Source of the DNA: Strigomonas culicis
Lineage: Eukaryota; Euglenozoa; Kinetoplastea; Trypanosomatida; Trypanosomatidae
DNA: 10,247 nucleotides
Assembly (NCBI GenBank): GCA_000482145.1
Contig: AUXH01000662.1
Span: forward strand, 1-10,247
Direction: 5' to 3'
Below, in pieces: positions 5,775 to 10,247 of the stretch. Below the pieces are notes generated by a model, which saw only the letters and a list, made by a program, of their open reading frames with translations, searched no databases and was not told the DNA's origin. A program made the translations under genes and the position numbers. Each line of letters opens with the position of its first letter. Positions within the stretch are counted from its first letter, which is position 1.

Positions 5775-8700
5775 ATGGCCAGTCGCGGCGGCGTGGCGGG
5801 TGATGACCTACTGCGCGGCGACAGCCTCGAGCACGTGCTGTACACCGGCCTCCTCCCGACCGACAAGGCCGCTCGCGCACAGCAGCGCGACGCGTACCAG
5901 AACGTGCAGCGCAAGGTCGCACATCGGGAGGACTCCGCGCGCGTGACGCTGCTGTCGGCGAATGCGCTGACCATGTCCGTCATGTCCGCGCAGCTGAACA
6001 TGTACCGCTGGTACGTGCGCGAGGCTCAGACCGTGACGCAGGTGACCTCCATGCTGCAAGAAGAGGTGCTCTCCGCCACCAAACAGGGTTACCAGACGGA
6101 CCGCACGCGGCCCAAGGTGACGGAGGGCAGCAAGTACACGACCGAGGCCGGGCTCAAGCGGCTCTATTTGAAGCAGCAGCGGCGGCTGGAGCGGCGGCGC
6201 GCGCGCGCGGTGGCGGCCGGCCACACGACGGCGCTCACCGCCGCCCTCGGCACCAGCAGCAGCGAGAGCGAGGAAGAGGAGGAGGAGGGCGTGGATGGGG
6301 CGGGGCGGGCGCGCGCCGGCAGCCGCGGGAGTAGCTGCAGTAGCGTGTGCAGCGCGGAGGGCCACGTCAGCCACGGCAACGAGCGGCCCCTCGCGCCGCC
6401 CGGCACCGTCACGCGCCTCGTGCTCGTGGACTACTACACGCACGAGCCCTTCAAGGACATTCTGGACCACCTGCGCTTTGTGGACAAGAAGTACGGGCTG
6501 CAGCTCGTCGTGGCGGTGCTGCTGCCGACGAGCCGCGCGATGATGGACGTGCAGGGCGCAGGGGTCGTGCTGAGCCCGCAGTTCAGCCTCACCATGGCGG
6601 ACGCCTACCGCGACGGCTACGACCTCGCACTGCCCCACTACTTCGATCACGTCGTCGTGGACCTGCTGACCGAGACCTTCATGTCGTCTGCCGGGCGGTG
6701 GCGCAACGACCTCCGCTCCAAGGCGGCGATGGGCAACTACGTGAGCCTGAAGAACGTGCTGCAGGGGCGCATCGACCCCGAGGCGCTGCGCCAGCTCGCG
6801 TGGGACGAGAACGTGGCGGACGAGGACATCCTGAACGCGATGGAGCACCAGGGGCTGACGCAGCGCGGCGAGGGCAAGCGCTACGGCGCCGCGGTGCAGG
6901 GCCCGGACGTGCTGGTGCTGGACGACCCGGACGACCTCGAGAGCAGCACCGGCGGCCGCAGCTCCATGTTCCCCGCGACGATGCCCCGGCTGCGGAGCCG
7001 CCACCACCTCACGCGCAACGGCGTGCAGTCCTCCGACCGCCGCGAGAGCTCGCGGCCGCTGAACGACTCCACCGTTGAGCACGAACTGCTGCAGTCCATC
7101 ATGAAGCCGTCCAAGTCTGTGCAGCGCGCGGTGCGCCGCCGCCGCCTCGACGCGGACTCCGACGACGAGACGGAGAGCGCGTACGAGGAGGTGCTCGTGG
7201 ATGAGCAGGACACGAACAAGGCGCTCATTCTCGAGGCGGTGGAGCAGGAGATGGCGCGGCTCATGGCGGAGAGCGACCAGAAGCAGCTGCGCGTCGACGA
7301 GCTCGAGGCGCAGGTGACGCAGCTCACGCGCACCGTCACGGCCATGAAGCGCAGCTTCTTCAGCGGCAACGAGGCGGATGGCCTCGAGCTGCGGCCGGAC
7401 AGCGCCTCCTTCATCAACCTGTCCAAGGAGCAGCAGATCTATATGCTCAAGGAGCGCCTCGAGCTCGCGAACGAGAAGATCTTTTCCCTCATGGGGCACC
7501 ACGAGCGGAGCGGCAACGCGAGCCTGACCTCGCACAAGGCCGCGAGCGAGCCCAAGGGCGGCGGCCGGCGGGAGCCCACCTTCACGGACCGCGTCGCCCA
7601 GCGCTGCCACCTGCGCTACCAGCAGGCGCGCGAGGCGGAGCGGCTCTCACTCGAGGACTTCGACGCGAATTTCCTCGCCGAGGAGAACCGCGGCGTCGTG
7701 AGCTACGCGCAGCTCGCGATGGACAGCGCGGACCCGCTCGTGTTCAAGGCGCAGGCGGACCTCCCCGAGCACGTGCTGGCGCGGCGCAAGGAGAAGGAGG
7801 AGACGGACCACCTCATCGCGTCACTGCAGCGGGAGCTGCTCCAGGCGCAGATGCGCGCCCGCGGCGACGCGGACGACGACAACGCGGACCTCCGTCAGCG
7901 GCTGCACGAGGCGATCGAGCGGCTGGAGTCGCAGCAGCAGCGCGTGCAATTCCTCGAGGAGATCCGCAAGATGGACGAGCTGCTCTACGGGCGGCAGCTA
8001 CAGCGCGCGGTCGCCTACGTGCGGCAGACGGACGGCGCGGCCGCCGCCGCCGACGACGAGGGCAAGCGCAAAGGAAAGAAGACAGGTCGGAGGCCCGCGG
8101 CCGGCAGCGGCGGCGGCGCGAACAACAACAGCAACAGCAACAACAACAACAACAACAACAACAACAACGCGAAGCTGGCCGCGCAGTACAAGAAGCAGCT
8201 CGTGGCGCTGGAGGCGGCGCAGGCGGACAAGCTGGAGGACGCGCGGCGCGAGGGCCGCGAGGCCGCGGAGCGCGCGCACCGGCAGTTCCGGCGCGACCAG
8301 ATGCGTGAGGTGCAGGCACACCTGCAGCGGCTGTGCCTCAAGGCGCGCAAGCCCTATACGGCCGCCCACCGCGAGCTGCTCGAGGAGGAGCACGCGCAGG
8401 CGACGCGCGCGGCGCAGGGGCTGCTGCAGCGCATCAAGTACGGGCTCAAGCAGAACCAACAGGCGCGCCGCACCGCGCGCGATGTCAGCCTGGATAAGGG
8501 CAAGGTCGACCAGGGCGTCTTCGCCGACGTGACGACCCCGGCGGAGCGGGAGCGGCTGGCGGCGCTGGCGCGGGAGTACGCCGAGCACGCCCTGCGCGCG
8601 CGGCGGGCGCAGGAGGGGCTGCAGGTGATCGAGGACGCGCACCGCGCGACGGCCGGCCTGGCGCAGCTCGGGCACCTGCTGCGGGAGCGCGGGGAGCTGC

Positions 8701-10247
8701 GCGCCGCAGCCGCCGCGCTCGAGGCCGGGCAGGGCGCCTCCCTCGAGTCCTACCTCGACGCACTCGTGGCGGTCGCCGCGGCGGACGAGGACATGGCGCT
8801 GTGGGGCGACGTCGATCTCCCGACGTACCTGCGCGCGGCGCAGGCCGCGGCGGCCCCCGTCGCGGCCGACGTGTCGCTGCAGGTCGACGCCGCGGCACTC
8901 GAGGAGGCGGGCGGCGCGCTCGCCGCGCGGCTCGTCGACGCGGATGGCACACTCCATGAGCTCGCCGACATCGCGCGGCTCGTGTGGGCCCCGGAGGAGG
9001 AGACGTCCGACGGCCGCACGCCACGGCGGCTGCCGCGCGCGAAGCGGAAGGCGAGTGTGCCGGCGGCGCGCGGCCTGGTGGCGACCGTCCCCGTCGCGCC
9101 CGCGGACGCGGCCGTGCCGCTGTCACTGGAGGTGTCCGCCGCGCTGCTGTCGGAGCACGTCAGCGTGGTGCTCGGCAGCGACCCGAGGGAGGTGTCGCTG
9201 TCGCAGGGCGCGCTCTACGACATCTACCGCAACGCGTACCGCGCCGGCACGGTCCACCCGGAGCGGATGGCGGTGATCGACACCGAGGTGCAGCGCCGGC
9301 CGGCGACGATCGCGGACTGCATGGCGAACTACGCGATGCAGCACCGGGAGCTGCTGCGGCTGTTGACACTGCTCGCAATGCAGTACCCGCCGCTGCAGCC
9401 GCTGGTGCAGGCGCACACGGCGGAGCTCGAGGGCAGGCTAGCGACGGAGCTCGCGAGCGGCGGCGCGGACGCGATCCAGCTCCCGTTCCTCATGTCGACG
9501 GACACCGCGTTGCTGACGTGGTCGGTCGACTTCCTGAAGGAGCTGCTCTGGGTGGCGCCGGGCCAGGCACCGCCGGCGGAGGGCGCCGGCGCCGCGGCGC
9601 CGCCGACGCCGCCGCCGGCGGACCTCTTCGAGCGGCAGGTGGCGCACGTCGCGCCGGACGACCAGCGGCTGCAGGCCTACGAGGTGATGCGGCGCGCGGC
9701 GGTGCGCGAGTACCGTAACACCGCGGCCGCGCCGCCGGTGCCGGAGTATCTCAGCGCGGAGGAGCTGGCGGCGCTGCTCTCGCGGCGCGGCCCCGGCGCG
9801 GCCTACGATCTGACGCCGGAGGAGCTGTACCTGAACGAGATCGCGGCGGCCGGGATGGGGGACCCGAGCAGTGAGTACGCGCACATGGTCGACGACATCC
9901 GCGCGGAGATGGAGTACCTCAACACGGTCAAGAGGCAGCGGATGGAGGAGCTGATCCGGCGCTATAAGCAGCAGCAGCGGGAGCACGGCTTCGTGCCGGC
10001 GACGGCGCGGCGCCCGATGGACGGCCTGGCCAGCACCACCGGCAGCCAGACGGTCGACTACGGCGAGGTGCCCGACTTCGAGGTGAAACCGGGGTGCCCG
10101 GCGTGGTACGGCATGGAGGCCGCCAAGCGCGTCCGCAACATCCTGCGGCGGCAGAAAAAGGACGACCAGGTCATCCTCACCGGCGGCGGCGTCGGCGTGG
10201 AGCTGTCACGGCGCACCGCCTTCCCGAAGCCGCCGCCGGTCGCGCCG
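5775..10247 (+). CDS. Giant coiled-coil protein, N-terminal 1491 residues, 3'-truncated by window
   Basis: I translated the frame codon by codon: 1491 sense codons with no stop up to the last base, so the C-terminus lies beyond the window. The family is not recognised. Visible parts are an N-terminal helical region (1-150), a Ser/acidic cluster at 161-171 (SSSESEEEEEE), a compact mixed alpha/beta-looking segment at about 210-325, a Ser/Arg-rich linker (390-470), heptad-like coiled coils at about 471-526, 549-575, 670-745 and 800-853, a poly-Asn run at 783-798 preceded by a basic patch, Ala/Glu/Arg-rich helices to about 1000, and further Ala/Leu-rich helices with a charged helix near 1375-1405. 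No signal peptide, membrane span or P-loop is seen. Size and coiled coils suggest a cytoskeletal or flagellar scaffold, but that is only inference. The ATG at 5775 is the first after an in-frame stop at 5727. The next in-frame Met is residue 67. Confidence 0.9.
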   Translation, partial: MASRGGVAGDDLLRGDSLEHVLYTGLLPTDKAARAQQRDAYQNVQRKVAHREDSARVTLLSANALTMSVMSAQLNMYRWYVREAQTVTQVTSMLQEEVLSATKQGYQTDRTRPKVTEGSKYTTEAGLKRLYLKQQRRLERRRARAVAAGHTTALTAALGTSSSESEEEEEEGVDGAGRARAGSRGSSCSSVCSAEGHVSHGNERPLAPPGTVTRLVLVDYYTHEPFKDILDHLRFVDKKYGLQLVVAVLLPTSRAMMDVQGAGVVLSPQFSLTMADAYRDGYDLALPHYFDHVVVDLLTETFMSSAGRWRNDLRSKAAMGNYVSLKNVLQGRIDPEALRQLAWDENVADEDILNAMEHQGLTQRGEGKRYGAAVQGPDVLVLDDPDDLESSTGGRSSMFPATMPRLRSRHHLTRNGVQSSDRRESSRPLNDSTVEHELLQSIMKPSKSVQRAVRRRRLDADSDDETESAYEEVLVDEQDTNKALILEAVEQEMARLMAESDQKQLRVDELEAQVTQLTRTVTAMKRSFFSGNEADGLELRPDSASFINLSKEQQIYMLKERLELANEKIFSLMGHHERSGNASLTSHKAASEPKGGGRREPTFTDRVAQRCHLRYQQAREAERLSLEDFDANFLAEENRGVVSYAQLAMDSADPLVFKAQADLPEHVLARRKEKEETDHLIASLQRELLQAQMRARGDADDDNADLRQRLHEAIERLESQQQRVQFLEEIRKMDELLYGRQLQRAVAYVRQTDGAAAAADDEGKRKGKKTGRRPAAGSGGGANNNSNSNNNNNNNNNNAKLAAQYKKQLVALEAAQADKLEDARREGREAAERAHRQFRRDQMREVQAHLQRLCLKARKPYTAAHRELLEEEHAQATRAAQGLLQRIKYGLKQNQQARRTARDVSLDKGKVDQGVFADVTTPAERERLAALAREYAEHALRARRAQEGLQVIEDAHRATAGLAQLGHLLRERGELRAAAAALEAGQGASLESYLDALVAVAAADEDMALWGDVDLPTYLRAAQAAAAPVAADVSLQVDAAALEEAGGALAARLVDADGTLHELADIARLVWAPEEETSDGRTPRRLPRAKRKASVPAARGLVATVPVAPADAAVPLSLEVSAALLSEHVSVVLGSDPREVSLSQGALYDIYRNAYRAGTVHPERMAVIDTEVQRRPATIADCMANYAMQHRELLRLLTLLAMQYPPLQPLVQAHTAELEGRLATELASGGADAIQLPFLMSTDTALLTWSVDFLKELLWVAPGQAPPAEGAGAAAPPTPPPADLFERQVAHVAPDDQRLQAYEVMRRAAVREYRNTAAAPPVPEYLSAEELAALLSRRGPGAAYDLTPEELYLNEIAAAGMGDPSSEYAHMVDDIRAEMEYLNTVKRQRMEELIRRYKQQQREHGFVPATARRPMDGLASTTGSQTVDYGEVPDFEVKPGCPAWYGMEAAKRVRNILRRQKKDDQVILTGGGVGVELSRRTAFPKPPPVAP
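8121..8168 (+). repeat. (AAC)n trinucleotide run encoding poly-Asn
   Basis: Sixteen consecutive codons, fourteen AAC and two AGC, encode an Asn run with two Ser (residues 783-798 of the giant protein). It lies between a Lys/Arg-rich and Gly-rich segment and the start of a coiled coil. The remaining ten-codon run of pure AAC at the 3' end should be length-variable between strains. Confidence 0.95.

Noticed and set aside
5808..7610. Long open frame on the - strand (600 codons) opposite the giant gene
   Set aside because: Low-complexity Arg/His/Leu/Ala composition mirrors the sense codons. It has no recognisable domain and opposes the single transcription direction of the cluster.
7998..8957. 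Open frame on the - strand (319 codons) with a Val-rich run
   Set aside because: The Val run is just the antisense of the AAC repeat, and the rest is Arg/Leu-rich shadow sequence of the giant gene.
8984..9718. Open + strand frame of 244 codons overlapping the giant gene
   Set aside because: It is a Gly/Ala/Arg-rich off-frame reading. The overlapping frame is continuous from 5775 to the window end and has coiled-coil character.

Overview
The window looks like nuclear DNA of a trypanosomatid flagellate (Kinetoplastea), most likely a GC-rich lineage near Leishmania, Crithidia or Novymonas. The signs are intronless genes all on the + strand, very GC-rich coding sequence with third positions almost always G or C, and AT-rich intergenic regions of 400-600 bases full of T and CT tracts. 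Each downstream gene has a polypyrimidine tract followed by an AG shortly before its ATG, the usual layout for spliced-leader trans-splicing of a polycistronic transcript. The species cannot be named from this sequence.

Layout: (1) 1-155, a perfect (GTAC)25 array followed by a purine-only GA tract ending 3 bases before a start codon. (2) 159-569, a small four-span membrane protein resembling the COPI-associated/TVP15 family. (3) 570-1167, intergenic with two candidate trans-splice acceptors. (4) 1168-2154, an unrecognised type I membrane protein with a signal peptide, an EGF-like cysteine motif, one membrane span near the C-terminus and a C-terminal KxKxx COPI-type retrieval signal. (5) 2155-2645, intergenic with a possible 56-codon small ORF. 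(6) 2646-5351, a Rex1/NEF-sp-like DEDDh RNA exonuclease with all catalytic residues present. (7) 5352-5774, intergenic. (8) 5775 to the window end, 1491 codons of an uninterrupted, 3'-incomplete gene for a giant coiled-coil protein. It carries low-complexity acidic and poly-Asn segments and a compact N-terminal domain that may resemble the C-terminal half of MAGUK-type guanylate kinase domains.

The genes are not an operon in the bacterial sense, because trypanosomatid neighbours are usually functionally unrelated. One suggestive link is that gene 1 resembles a COPI-vesicle-associated protein and gene 2 ends in a dilysine-type COPI retrieval signal. No RNA gene, transposable element, CRISPR array or foreign insertion is visible. 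The points of most interest are the giant protein and its possible degenerate guanylate-kinase-like fold, the retrieval signal on the EGF-like membrane protein, the self-complementary tetranucleotide array against a start codon, and the small AT-rich ORF upstream of the exonuclease gene.
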